The translations under genes were made by a program, and so were the position numbers. A model generated the notes under the pieces. That model had not been told where the DNA came from. It did not search any database and worked only from the letters and a program-made list of their open reading frames with translations. From Methanosarcina mazei S-6 (GTDB taxonomy: Archaea; Halobacteriota; Methanosarcinia; Methanosarcinales; Methanosarcinaceae), in contig NZ_CP009512.1 in NCBI RefSeq assembly GCF_000970205.1, forward strand, positions 744,001-808,000: a stretch of DNA of 64,000 nt, written 5' to 3'. Below are positions 39,306-47,777 of this stretch, in pieces (positions within the stretch are counted from its first letter, which is position 1; every line of letters begins with the position of its first letter).

Positions 39306-40102
39306 ATTCCTGAATTTTGAGCATAATCAGGGATCTGAGCCAGCCTGGGAGAAGTTTATTCTGCTCAATTTTTTTCTGGTTTCTTCGCTGGCTGATACGG
39401 ATTGTGCCTGATACTGATTTTTTGGCATTTTCCTTCAGGGAGTTTATTTTCTTTCATCATGTCTTACAAATTTTCAATATAATAACATTAAATATTATGA
39501 ACTTAAAGAAAAGTATTAAATATAACTTCCTCATACATACATATGTCTAGCGAACAGACGTAAAAATGGGAAACGCCTCCTAAATATATTGTACAAACTT
39601 GCAATGCTGGAATTCCCCACCTGTGGTGCAGGCAGGTGTGGAGTTTCAGGTGCAAGGGAGTCACAAAAAATCCGGCTTTTTTCCTTTATTGATTATTTTT
39701 CTAAACTTTTCTAAATTTTTTTATGGATCTCTCCTGAAAAATGCCGTTAATTCGGGATTCTTGAGTTCACCTGCCCGGGCGGGTTGTTCTCTATCTTATA
39801 CTGCTGAATTTCTACGGGTATTTTTCCTAAGAACAATCGTTTGGTTTGTGAGCTAAAGAGGATGTCCCGGGGCTTCAGGGACAAACAAAAAACAGAAAAA
39901 ATTGCCATATTCTCTGGAAATGGCATTTTCTCAATGCATAAAGGAATGAAAAATTGGATCCGAATTATCCGGTGAATTTCATATATTTTTCAGGTCTTTT
40001 TTAAGGCTCCCTGTGTTGATTAATACGCGTCAATTTATACACACTTATTTATATATTTTAATTTATATATGTTGATTTATATATTGATTTATATGTGTTG
40101 AT
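39306..40102. other. Gap between nitroreductase and nikR
   Basis: No protein gene is visible. It contains a promoter-hairpin-T-run unit at 39581-39682 (possible sRNA). A run of loose repeats around TTGATTTATATA occurs at about 40016-40110, at the 3' end of nikR. Confidence 0.55.
39581..39682 (+). ncRNA. Candidate small RNA with GC-rich hairpin
   Basis: A TATA-like TAAATATATT at 39581-39590 precedes a GC-rich island. CCCCACCTG (39615-39623) pairs with CAGGTGTGG (39633-39641) with one mismatch. The segment ends with a run of six T at 39677-39682. The island is unusual in this AT-rich gap. No known RNA family is recognised. Confidence 0.35.
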
Positions 40103-40543
40103 TTAGATTACGATGGAAGGTTCATCCGTTTCATTTGATTCTGTGGTTATTAGCTTTGAGAGTTTCACTCCTTTGAGCGCCATTATAGCTTCAGCAAGTT
40201 CGGTAATTTCTTTACCTTCTCCTTCCAGGACCACTATCTCGAAACAGTCTTCACGATCAGGATAGATATGAATTGAAGACCTTATCAGGTGAGAATAATG
40301 GTGCTGTATATCTGTCAGGACATTTGAAAGGCCGCGCTGTGTATGGTCGTAAATAATCACAATCGTTCCTACATGATGGCCTTTAATGTTACCCATCCAC
40401 TCGTTGTAGGAAATATAACTCCTGATGGAGTCCCTTATGGCTTCCGAGCGGGAAGAATAACCTCTTTTTTCGATAATCTCATCAAATTTACCAAGAAGGG
40501 TATCAGGAAGGGAAACCCCTATCCTCATAAGTTCTGTTTCCAT
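40103..40543 (-). CDS. nikR: NikR-like nickel-responsive regulator
   Basis: This 146-residue protein has an N-terminal ribbon-helix-helix ([21 protein letters not shown]) and a C-terminal ACT-like metal domain ([42 protein letters not shown]). It would sense nickel for nickel enzymes such as ACDS, F430-dependent methyl-CoM reductase and hydrogenases. Aligned on E. coli NikR, His87 and Cys95 are present but the His89 position is Tyr. The tail beyond residue 130 is acidic. The ATG at 40543 has GGTGG upstream. Direct repeats of GTA(T/A)G...TATTAC in the promoter region are candidate operator half-sites. Confidence 0.85.
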   Translation of the reverse strand: METELMRIGVSLPDTLLGKFDEIIEKRGYSSRSEAIRDSIRSYISYNEWMGNIKGHHVGTIVIIYDHTQRGLSNVLTDIQHHYSHLIRSSIHIYPDREDCFEIVVLEGEGKEITELAEAIMALKGVKLSKLITTESNETDEPSIVI

Positions 40544-41004
40544 AGTACCACCCGCCAGGCAATTTCACATTTGCTGGTATGATATTACTTTGATAATTGT
40601 AAGTATTACTATATATGTTTAATTCACTTAAAGATTAATATAAAAGAGTTCTGTTGCAGTTAATACGGAAAATCTAACTGTATCCAAATATTTGAGTCAC
40701 TTTACAGTCGTGCTGGATTATGTTGGACTATAATAATATCCCATTTCCAACCTTATCCTGACCCTGCAAAATGAAAAATGCAGCCCAGCTAGATGCTTTT
40801 TGATAGTCCTAACATAAGTAAAACAGTCTTTTGTTGCAGCAAAAGGCTCTTGAAATGCTGGCATCTGGTTTGAAATTTTTCTGGAAAACCGGAGTCTTTG
40901 CGACCTGATTGAGGATTAAATTTATAAGCTATTTAGCACTATAAACAGCCAGTTAACTGATCCCGGTCTTTTGAACCAGCTAACCTGCTGAGCTTTAACA
41001 ATGA
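40544..41004. other. Gap between nikR and tRNA-Arg
   Basis: It holds the nikR promoter on the minus strand (TATA at about 40616-40608) with direct repeats at 40577 and 40599. A hairpin CTTTTG/CAAAAG lies at 40828-40845. A TATA-like ATTTATAAGC at about 40918-40927 is upstream of the tRNA. No protein gene was seen. Confidence 0.5.
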
Positions 41005-41076
41005 AGGTCTGTGGTGTAGAGGATATCACTGGAGCCTCCGGAGCTCCGAACCTGGGTTCGATTCCCAGCAGACCTG
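41005..41076 (+). tRNA. tRNA-Arg (anticodon CCG)
   Basis: The 72-nt cloverleaf has a perfect 7-bp acceptor stem (AGGTCTG with CAGACCT), a D arm with GG, an anticodon stem GGAGC/GCTCC around loop CTCCGGA (anticodon CCG), and a T arm CTGGG-TTCGATT-CCCAG. The discriminator is G. CCA is not encoded. Confidence 0.95.
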
Positions 41077-41223
41077 CTTCTTAACTCCACTGCAGGCTTT
41101 TTATAAGTTCACTGTGGAGCCGTTGAAAATCGGTTTTAATTTAAGCTTTGTATCCGGTTTTTTTCAGTCCGCCCTCCTGACCGATTTTCTACTCTATTCC
41201 GGATAAATCATTTTATTTAGATC

Positions 41224-41299
41224 AATTCAGGTCGATCATTAAGATTACAGGAACATTCTTAAATTCAGGTCGATTATTAAGATTACAGGATCATTCTTA
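41224..41299. repeat. 38-bp direct tandem duplication
   Basis: Two adjacent 38-bp copies (41224-41261 and 41262-41299) differ at two bases. They lie between the tRNA and a small membrane-protein gene. Confidence 0.9.
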
Positions 41300-41370
41300 T
41301 CTACGGGCAAAAAATATAAAAAGAGAAGTGAAGTAAACATATACAAAAGAGAATTCTGGAGGTTTACAGG

Positions 41371-41553
41371 ATGGCACGCGGATTAAATCGTCGCTCTATA
41401 CGTATGGGGGGAAGAAGAATTTCCTTAATTCAGTTAATTCTCATAGCAATAATACTTTATTTCCTGCTTCGGTTTCTTCTGCCGCTTGTATGGACTCTGT
41501 TTTTGATCATTGTTTTGATCATACTTTTGAAAATAGTGCTGGAAAATCTTTGA
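41371..41553 (+). CDS. Small membrane protein, 60 aa
   Basis: The product has a basic head (MARGLNRRSIRMGGRRISL) and one long or two closely packed hydrophobic helices (LILIAIILYFLLRFLLPL, WTLFLIIVLIILLKIV). A strong SD GGAGGT sits 7 nt upstream. No family is recognised. The charge pattern places the N-terminus inside the cell. Confidence 0.7.
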   Translation: MARGLNRRSIRMGGRRISLIQLILIAIILYFLLRFLLPLVWTLFLIIVLIILLKIVLENL

Positions 41554-41792
41554 TTCATCTATATTTTCTTATTTATTTCACTTTTCTTTTTTCGATTTTA
41601 TATCTTGAATTTAAATTTGCAAATATTATTATTATTTTTAGTAAAGTTAATCTCTGAGGAGTCCAGATTTACTCTTATTTTTAGAAAAGTTTTCCCGATT
41701 GGAGCTTAAAGTTACTTTAATTGTTTACTTCATTGTGGAAAGCTTAGCCTTACAAGTTTGATTTCCTTTAGTCACATTGGGGGTTGAGAAAT

Positions 41793-42746
41793 ATGGGGAT
41801 AAAAAAGAACATAATTATTGGCAGAACCGTTCTGGTTCTTCTGGGACTTGCATTGATTACTTTTTGCTCCGGGTGTGTGGAAAAAAATATTTTTGCTGCA
41901 AATTTAGGGAGTAAAGTTTCTGCTGCAGACGAAATCAACACTTCTGCTTCACTTATCAACAGTGCTGAGACTCGAATTATGTCTGTAAGGCAGGACGTAG
42001 AGTCTAGCACCTATTCTAATGCAAAAATTAATCTGAATGCCTCAGAGACTGATTTTGAGGAAGCTTTAAAGATTCTCAATAATGCCTCTTCGGATTATGA
42101 GGAGGAAATTCAGGACATTGAGACATATAAAACTCTAGCTGAAGGCGGCCTGGATAGGGTTCATTCTCTGGAGAGTCTGATTACAGCTATGGAACATTCA
42201 GATAAATCCATGGCATATGCATATTCAAAAGAATTCAACCTGAGCAGAAAAGAACTTAATATAGCGAATGAAGCTTTAAATGAGTCTGCTGCTTCATCAA
42301 TCTCGGCAAAAGAAAAAGTCTTTACGATCGATCCTAAGTCAGTACCGATAGAGCAAAAGAGTTCTATTATTCTGTTAAGAAACGATCTGGAAGCCAGCGA
42401 AACTATGCACAGCGAATTAAGACAGATGATGAGCGGAATGTATCCATACATGGACGGGTATGTGTGTCTTTCAAATGGAATAGAATATGGTGACGCTGAG
42501 GAATGGGGTAAAGCTGCCGATGAATTTGGAAAAGCTTCTGATAAGTTTTCTGAATCTCAAAAGATTCTGGAGACACTGAAAGATTCAGAGTATTCAGAGG
42601 TTTCTGTGACAGCCATCGAAATTTGCGGAATTCTGACTCAAGCGCAAAAAGATTTGCCACATATCGAAGCTGGCTGCAGATATATGGAAAAAGGCCGTTA
42701 TTATCAGGCAAATGCAGAATTCAATAATGTTTCTTATTATTATTAA
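41793..42746 (+). CDS. Putative lipoprotein with helical repeats
   Basis: The 317-residue product starts MGIKKNIIIGRTVLVLLGLA, a signal peptide ending in the lipobox-like TFCSGC. The mature part is almost all alpha-helical with many Ala, Ser and Glu and heptad character (EEALKILNNASSDYEEEIQ, AADEFGKASDKFSESQKI), as in TPR or coiled-coil surface proteins. I start at the ATG at 41793; the TTG at 41784 is in frame but too close to the G-rich SD. No function is assigned. Confidence 0.75.
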   Translation: MGIKKNIIIGRTVLVLLGLALITFCSGCVEKNIFAANLGSKVSAADEINTSASLINSAETRIMSVRQDVESSTYSNAKINLNASETDFEEALKILNNASSDYEEEIQDIETYKTLAEGGLDRVHSLESLITAMEHSDKSMAYAYSKEFNLSRKELNIANEALNESAASSISAKEKVFTIDPKSVPIEQKSSIILLRNDLEASETMHSELRQMMSGMYPYMDGYVCLSNGIEYGDAEEWGKAADEFGKASDKFSESQKILETLKDSEYSEVSVTAIEICGILTQAQKDLPHIEAGCRYMEKGRYYQANAEFNNVSYYY

Positions 42747-42861
42747 TCCTGCTAAAAACACAATACAAAGAAACTGAGATAAAAGAATAATAAATGAAGA
42801 AGTTTCATCTTTCTTTTATCTCACTGCTATTTCATTACTACTTTTCTTTATTTCTCTGGTT

Positions 42862-44271
42862 TCACTTTTCTTTCAAATATTCATCAATTGCTTTTGCAGC
42901 CTTCTTACCTGCGCCCATTGCGCTGATAACGGTTGCTGCCCCTGTAACCACGTCTCCGCCGGCAAAGACTCCACATTTGGAGGTCGCTCCGGTCTCCTCA
43001 TCAGCAACTACAGTTCCTCTCTTATTCTGTTCAAGCCCTTCCGAGCCTTTAAAAATGATCGGGTTTGGAGAGGTGCCTATCGCAATAACCACAACATCTG
43101 CCGGCACAAGGAATTCCGAGCCTTCAACAGGGACAGGGCTTCTCCTGCCAGATTTATCGGGTTCGCCAAGTTCCATCCTTATGCATTCGACACCTGTGAC
43201 GTTGAACTTCTCGTCACCAAGGATGCGTACGGGGTTTGTAAGGAGCCTGAAAGTAATGCCCTCTTCTTTGGCGTGCTCGATCTCCTCACGGCGGGCGGGC
43301 ATCTCATCCTCTCCGCGGCGGTAGACTATGCTTACCTCGTCTGCGCCCAGGCGGAGAGCAGAGCGGGCTGCGTCCATTGCCACATTTCCGCCTCCTACAA
43401 CCACAACATTCTTCCCGCGCCTGACCGTGGTATCGTATTCGGGGTCATAGGCTTTCATGAGGTTTACCCGGGTCAGGAATTCGTTAGCTGAATATACGCC
43501 ATTCAGGTTTTCGCCCTCTATTCCCATGAAGCTCGGGAGCCCTGCCCCGGTTCCAAGGAAAACGGCATCGAAATCGTCACATAATTCGTCAAGAGTCTTG
43601 ATCCTGCCTATGATATAGTTGGGCCTGACCTCAACACCGAGTTTTTCAATGTACTCGATTTCCTGCCGGACAATTTCTTTTGGCAGCCTGAACTCGGGGA
43701 TGCCGTAACTCAGGACTCCTCCGGCTTTGTGCAGGGACTCAAAGATTGTTACTTTGTGCCCGAGTTTTGCCAGGTCTGCTGCGGCAGTAAGTCCTGCAGG
43801 ACCGGAACCTACAACTGCCACCCTCTTGCCTGTGGGCGGCATGACCTGTGGAGACTTCACACCTTTTTCGCGCTCATAATCTGCACAGAAACGCTCAAGC
43901 CTTCCGATTGCAACAGGCTGGCCCTTTTTCCCCAGTACACAGTGGGCTTCGCACTGGCTTTCCTGAGGGCAGACGCGGCCGCAGATTGCAGGGAGAGCGT
44001 TTGTGGCTTTAATCCTTTCAATTGCCCCTTCAAAATTCTCCTCACATATAAGCTGAATAAATCCCGGAATATCCACGTTCACAGGGCAGCCTTCAACACA
44101 TTTCGGTTCTTTGCAGGCAAGACACCTGGAAGCCTCTGCAAGGGCATCTTCTTTCGTGTAGCCGAGGGCAACTTCATTGAAGTTCTTCCTGCGTTCCCCT
44201 GCAGGCTGCTCTGGCATTGGGGTTCTCTCTTTCTTTGCTTTTCCTGTCTTTTCTCCGTGTAATTCTTGCAT
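42862..44271 (-). CDS. NfnB/SudA/GltD-like flavoprotein (large subunit)
   Basis: This 469-residue NADPH-dependent oxidoreductase has an N-terminal double Fe-S segment (CLACKEPKCVEGCPVNVDIPG and CGRVCPQESQCEAHC), then two FAD/NAD Rossmann domains (VAVVGSGPAGLTAAADLAKLG and VVVVGGGNVAMDAARSALRLG) and the terminal GDVVTGAATVISAMGAGKKAA. Size and order match NfnB, SudA and the small subunit of glutamate synthase. The adjacent partner makes an NfnAB/SudAB complex most likely. GGAGG lies 10 nt before the ATG, at the end of the partner gene. Confidence 0.88.
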   Translation of the reverse strand: MQELHGEKTGKAKKERTPMPEQPAGERRKNFNEVALGYTKEDALAEASRCLACKEPKCVEGCPVNVDIPGFIQLICEENFEGAIERIKATNALPAICGRVCPQESQCEAHCVLGKKGQPVAIGRLERFCADYEREKGVKSPQVMPPTGKRVAVVGSGPAGLTAAADLAKLGHKVTIFESLHKAGGVLSYGIPEFRLPKEIVRQEIEYIEKLGVEVRPNYIIGRIKTLDELCDDFDAVFLGTGAGLPSFMGIEGENLNGVYSANEFLTRVNLMKAYDPEYDTTVRRGKNVVVVGGGNVAMDAARSALRLGADEVSIVYRRGEDEMPARREEIEHAKEEGITFRLLTNPVRILGDEKFNVTGVECIRMELGEPDKSGRRSPVPVEGSEFLVPADVVVIAIGTSPNPIIFKGSEGLEQNKRGTVVADEETGATSKCGVFAGGDVVTGAATVISAMGAGKKAAKAIDEYLKEK

Positions 44272-44289
44272 TTTTTCTTCCCCTCCAGT

Positions 44290-45135
44290 TCAGTGCAGTC
44301 CGCACCTGCATTTCTCTTCATACTTTTCCGTTGCTTCTGTTTCTTCGCCGCGGTACATAGCAAGCCTGTTCATGAGCTGGACAAAATCGACCTTCCTTGC
44401 ATCAAATTCAGGACCGTCGACGCAGGTAAACTTTGTTTCTCCGCCAACAGTAACCCTGCAGCCTCCACACATCCCTGTTCCGTCCACCATTATGGAGTTA
44501 AGGCTTACAAGGATTTCCACATCATAAGGAGAAGCAACCCCTGCTCCTACTTTCATCATAATTGGGGGTCCTATAATTACCACTCTTGCAACCTTTTCCC
44601 CGCTGTCCAGGATTCTTTTCATAATATCGGTCACAAACCCGTGGTGACCTTTTGACCCATCATCGGTTGCTATATAAAGCTCGGAACTGGCTTTCTCCAT
44701 TTCATCTTCAAGGATAAGGAGGTCTTTGTTCCTGGCTCCGATTATGGAAATTACTTTATTTCCTGCATTTACGTAAGCTTTAGCCTGAGGGTAGACAGGG
44801 GCAACTCCTACTCCTCCTCCTACAAGAATTACAGTGCCAAGCTTTCTGATGTCGGCAGGAGTTCCAAGGGGTCCGACAAAATCTTCAAGGGAATCGCCTG
44901 CAGAAAGTTTTGCAAGCTGCTTTGTGGTCTTGCCCATTTCCTGAAAAATTACTGTAACCGTTCCTGTCCCTTTTTCAAAATCAGCAATTGTAAGAGGAAC
45001 TCTTTCCCCCCTTTCATCAATCCTGAGGATTATAAACTGTCCGGCTTTTGCAGCCTTTGCTACATCAGGGGCATCTATTACCATCCTGTGCACCGATGGA
45101 GCGATTTCTTCCTTTTCCAGTATTCTATATACCAT
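44290..45135 (-). CDS. NfnA/SudB-like FAD/NAD-binding subunit
   Basis: The 281-residue protein is a ferredoxin-NADP reductase-type module: FAD domain (FIILRIDERGERVPLTIADFE), NAD domain (VILVGGGVGVAPVYPQAKAY), and a C-terminal [2Fe-2S] site of dihydroorotate dehydrogenase B type (GTGMCGGCRVTVGGETKFTCVDGPEFD). The family includes NfnA, SudB and PyrK. With the downstream large subunit it would form NADH-dependent ferredoxin:NADP oxidoreductase (bifurcating) or sulfide dehydrogenase. The stop lies 18 bp before the partner start. It is first in the operon. Confidence 0.88.
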   Translation of the reverse strand: MVYRILEKEEIAPSVHRMVIDAPDVAKAAKAGQFIILRIDERGERVPLTIADFEKGTGTVTVIFQEMGKTTKQLAKLSAGDSLEDFVGPLGTPADIRKLGTVILVGGGVGVAPVYPQAKAYVNAGNKVISIIGARNKDLLILEDEMEKASSELYIATDDGSKGHHGFVTDIMKRILDSGEKVARVVIIGPPIMMKVGAGVASPYDVEILVSLNSIMVDGTGMCGGCRVTVGGETKFTCVDGPEFDARKVDFVQLMNRLAMYRGEETEATEKYEEKCRCGLH

Positions 45136-45798
45136 AAGATCACATTTTCCTGACTAAGAGCATATCTTCTGAACAAATGATAGGGTAAATTTAAATGTAA
45201 CTGAAGTTTATGAAGGGTTAATCACATGAAAGATTTTTCCCATGAACTGTTTTTTCCATGAAGGCCTGTCCCTTTAACTTTCCGAATGGACGTTCTCCTT
45301 ATACTGATTAATGGGATATATATTCTACCAAATAATTTTAATTATTCTAGCCTGTTTCGCTTCTTCTTATTTATTGAAACAAACGCCTTCTTTTTTGGCA
45401 TCTTTTTTGAAAATGAGCAGGGTTTTTCAGGCCTTCTTATCCTTCCTACAAAAATTTAATAAATCTGGTGGGTGTAATAAAATTAGGGGTAAATTCCCAG
45501 GTCTATTTTATCCGGGAATAGCTGAAAGGAGGGATGAAAGAAAATAAGGCTCAGAGGCCTGAATATAACCATCTCGTTCAAAAGCAAATAGAAAATACTG
45601 TTCAGGAGACCGTTTGTTTGCTGCGAGGGACCTGATGATCAGCCTTAAAATCCCATAGATTAAGGTCTGCTAAATATAACCCATGACGCCTGAAAAGCGG
45701 GAGTCCTTAAAGGTTAACCGGGTCCTGGAACGCTGGGTTGAAACCTGTGGTATAAATTATATTTTCTAAGGTATAAGCTGATCAGGGGAGTTGAAGAT
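45136..45798. other. Gap upstream of the small charged-protein gene
   Basis: The region is AT-rich with the nfnA-type promoter at the left. A 78-codon frame at 45311-45547 lacks an SD and looks like chance. At the right a TATA-like GGTATAAATTATA near 45749-45761 fits the small gene at 45799. Confidence 0.5.
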
Positions 45799-45972
45799 AT
45801 GCCAGAACATAAGAAAAAGCCTCTTGTAAGTTGCGACAAGTATGACGAGGAAGAGAAAAAAGAACTTCTTACGGAAGAAAAGAAAGATGTAGAAGAAGTT
45901 AAAGTTGAACCAATACACCCCTCCGAACAGAGAGGAGGTAAAAAGAAAAGCCTTCTTGACACGTGCAAGTAA
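45799..45972 (+). CDS. Small charged protein, 57 aa
   Basis: MPEHKKKPLVSCDKYDEEEK is followed by a Glu/Lys-rich stretch and ends GKKKSLLDTCK. It has two cysteines, no hydrophobic segment and strongly mixed charge, so it is likely disordered or helical and cytosolic. GGGGAG is 11 nt upstream of the ATG and a TATA box lies at about -45. No family is recognised. Confidence 0.6.
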   Translation: MPEHKKKPLVSCDKYDEEEKKELLTEEKKDVEEVKVEPIHPSEQRGGKKKSLLDTCK

Positions 45973-46247
45973 GCAGGCTGACATTTTTTAATTTTTTTCT
46001 ATTTTTTTACTTTTTTAATTTTTTCTGTTTTTTTACTTTTTTAATTTTTTCTGTTTTTTTACTTTACTAGCTTCTTTCTCCGTTTTTTTATTTTTCAAAC
46101 TCCTTTTCTTATTTTTACTTTTCATCTTCTTTTCCTGTTTTTGCTTTTCTAGCCTCTTTTCAGTCTTTATTTTATTCTGCTTTTCCCTTTTTAATAGCAA
46201 GTTTTCTCAAATAATATATTGATATATGCTCATATATCCATATAACA
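45973..46247. other. T-rich gap with tandem repeat and the arsR promoter
   Basis: A 26-bp pyrimidine-rich unit repeats 2.6 times from 45999 (45999-46024, 46025-46050, then a partial copy). The run of T tracts could act as a strong terminator. The right end holds the arsR TATA box and operator. Confidence 0.8.
46216..46243. promoter_or_regulatory. arsR operator, 13-2-13 inverted repeat
   Basis: GATATATGCTCATATATC at 46221-46238 is a perfect 8-2-8 inverted repeat. It extends by ATAT on each side with a single T/C mismatch, giving a 13-2-13 element. It lies between a TATA-like sequence (46211-46220) and the ATG at 46248. This is the typical layout of ArsR/SmtB autoregulatory sites (12-2-12). 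Confidence 0.75.
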
Positions 46248-46667
46248 ATGCTTTATAATAAAGTAAAATTCTTTAAAGCCCTCGGGGATGAGACCCGGCT
46301 TACTATTCTCTCTTATCTGCTCGAGCATAGCTACTGTGCCTGTGATTTTTCATCCCTTACAAAAAAAGACCAGACAACCGTTTCAAAACATTTGAAGGTT
46401 CTTGTTGAAGCTGATATTTTAAAGTACGAAAAAAAGGGACGAAACATAATTTACAGCATTAAAAACAGGGAGATAGAATGCCTGTTAAGATCTCTTGGAA
46501 TCAGGGATGTAAAACCCTGTTGCGACAGGCAACAGGCATCCTGGCTCTGTTTTTCGGTCGTGGCTGAAAACAGAGCTGGAAATCTTATCGATGAGGAGAT
46601 TGAAGACCGGGCTGAAAGCGAAGCTAAGGATAAGTCGAAAGTAAACCTTCAGGCAAAAAAGAAATGA
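46248..46667 (+). CDS. arsR: ArsR-family metal(loid)-sensing repressor
   Basis: This 139-residue winged-helix protein has the ArsR features KALGDETRLTILSYLLEH, a Cys-containing SYCACDFSSLTKKDQTTVSKHL recognition region, and IIYSIKNREIECLLRSL. Further cysteines sit near the end (KPCCDRQQASWLC), so arsenic(III) binding by thiolates is likely. No SD precedes the ATG; TATA spacing suggests a leaderless mRNA. It is followed by arsM. Confidence 0.88.
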   Translation: MLYNKVKFFKALGDETRLTILSYLLEHSYCACDFSSLTKKDQTTVSKHLKVLVEADILKYEKKGRNIIYSIKNREIECLLRSLGIRDVKPCCDRQQASWLCFSVVAENRAGNLIDEEIEDRAESEAKDKSKVNLQAKKK

Positions 46668-46681
46668 AGTTAAACAAAAAT

Positions 46682-46707
46682 GAGGTAAAATAATGGACGC
46701 AAAATAA
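46682..46707 (+). promoter_or_regulatory. Mini-ORF MDAK with TAATG coupling ahead of arsM
   Basis: A 14-bp duplication of AAAATAATGGACGC creates an extra ATG at 46693. GAGGT (46682-46686) is 6 nt from it but 20 nt from the true arsM ATG. The first ATG reads four codons and stops at TAA, which overlaps the arsM ATG as TAATG at 46705-46709. Confidence 0.75.
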
Positions 46708-47456
46708 TGGACGCGAACGAGAAAAAAGAAGTCATCAAGAAGAGATTTCAGGAAATTGCAATGTCAGGGGGGACATGCTGTTCCGGGGGAGGGTGTTGTG
46801 GAGATTCAAGTTCGTCAGATATTTCCAGAGCTATCGGCTATTCTGAAGCTGATATTGAGGCTGTTCCGGATGCAAACATGGGGCTCGGCTGCGGTAACCC
46901 CGCCTCTATTGCTGAATTAAAACCCGGTGATATTGTCCTTGATCTGGGTTCAGGCGCTGGATTTGATTGTTTCCTTGCTGCACAGAAAGTCGGAAACTCA
47001 GGAAAGGTTATCGGGGTCGATATGACTCCTGAAATGGTTGAAAAAGTGCAGGCTAATGCCCGAAAATATGGCTACTCAAATGTTGAGTTCCGCCAGGGAG
47101 ATATTGAAGCCCTTCCGGTTGAGGACAGTTCCGTGGATGTTATTATCAGCAACTGCGTAATTAACCTGGCGCCTGATAAAGAAAAGGTTTTCAGGGAAGC
47201 TTTCAGGGTTCTGAAACTTGGAGGCAGGCTGTATATCTCAGATCTGGTTCTCCTTGATGAGCTGCCTGAAGACCTTAAAAACGACAGGGATCTTCTTGCA
47301 GGCTGTGTTGCAGGAGCCGTGTTAAAAGAAGAGTATCTGAAGCTTTTGAAAAGAGCAGGCTTTTCAGTTGAAATCCTGGCTGAGGATCCGGATATCAGTA
47401 AAAGTCAGTATAAGGGTCTGCCTGTAGAAAGCCTCAAATTGAAAGCGTGGGTATGA
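46707..47456 (+). CDS. arsM: Arsenite methyltransferase
   Basis: This 249-residue SAM-dependent methyltransferase has a Cys-rich N-terminus ([15 protein letters not shown]), the SAM motif [14 protein letters not shown] at about residues 78-91, and the class I motif [19 protein letters not shown] with the arsenic-binding Cys. The C-terminal part also carries a conserved Cys (LAGCVAGAV). It methylates As(III), which in methanogens gives volatile arsines. It forms a unit with arsR. Confidence 0.9.
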   Translation: MDANEKKEVIKKRFQEIAMSGGTCCSGGGCCGDSSSSDISRAIGYSEADIEAVPDANMGLGCGNPASIAELKPGDIVLDLGSGAGFDCFLAAQKVGNSGKVIGVDMTPEMVEKVQANARKYGYSNVEFRQGDIEALPVEDSSVDVIISNCVINLAPDKEKVFREAFRVLKLGGRLYISDLVLLDELPEDLKNDRDLLAGCVAGAVLKEEYLKLLKRAGFSVEILAEDPDISKSQYKGLPVESLKLKAWV

Positions 47457-47777
47457 CCATAACAGGAGCTTAATAAAATCTTCAAACAGAACAGGAAATT
47501 AATAAGATCTTCAAAATCAATTTTTTTCTTTTTCCTCTCTTTTTTAATGTTTAAATCTCTATTTCTTCTATTTCATCGGTTTCGGGAAAAGCTTATTTAA
47601 CGGCTTCTTTATATATGGCTTGAAGAATCATGTTTTCATGTACTTATGTCTGATTCAATGTCTTTGCTTCCATAAATTCTCTTAATATTTCATCACTTCA
47701 GAACAATCTATATATTAATATAGAGTGGGGTATACTTAATTGGATAGATTTTATCAACATCTAAAGGAGATGACAGG
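47457..47777. other. Gap upstream of the mannose guanylyltransferase
   Basis: The 321 bp has a TATA-like TTTATATATGG near 47609-47619 and another, CTATATATTAATATAG, at about 47708-47723. No gene is seen. An SD (AAGGAG) lies at 47764-47769. Confidence 0.55.

Noticed and set aside
41031-41060. Intron in tRNA-Arg
   Set aside because: The anticodon stem and loop are contiguous and complete.
45311-45547. 78-codon frame on the plus strand
   Set aside because: It has no SD, lies in AT-rich DNA, and its composition is not clearly protein-like.
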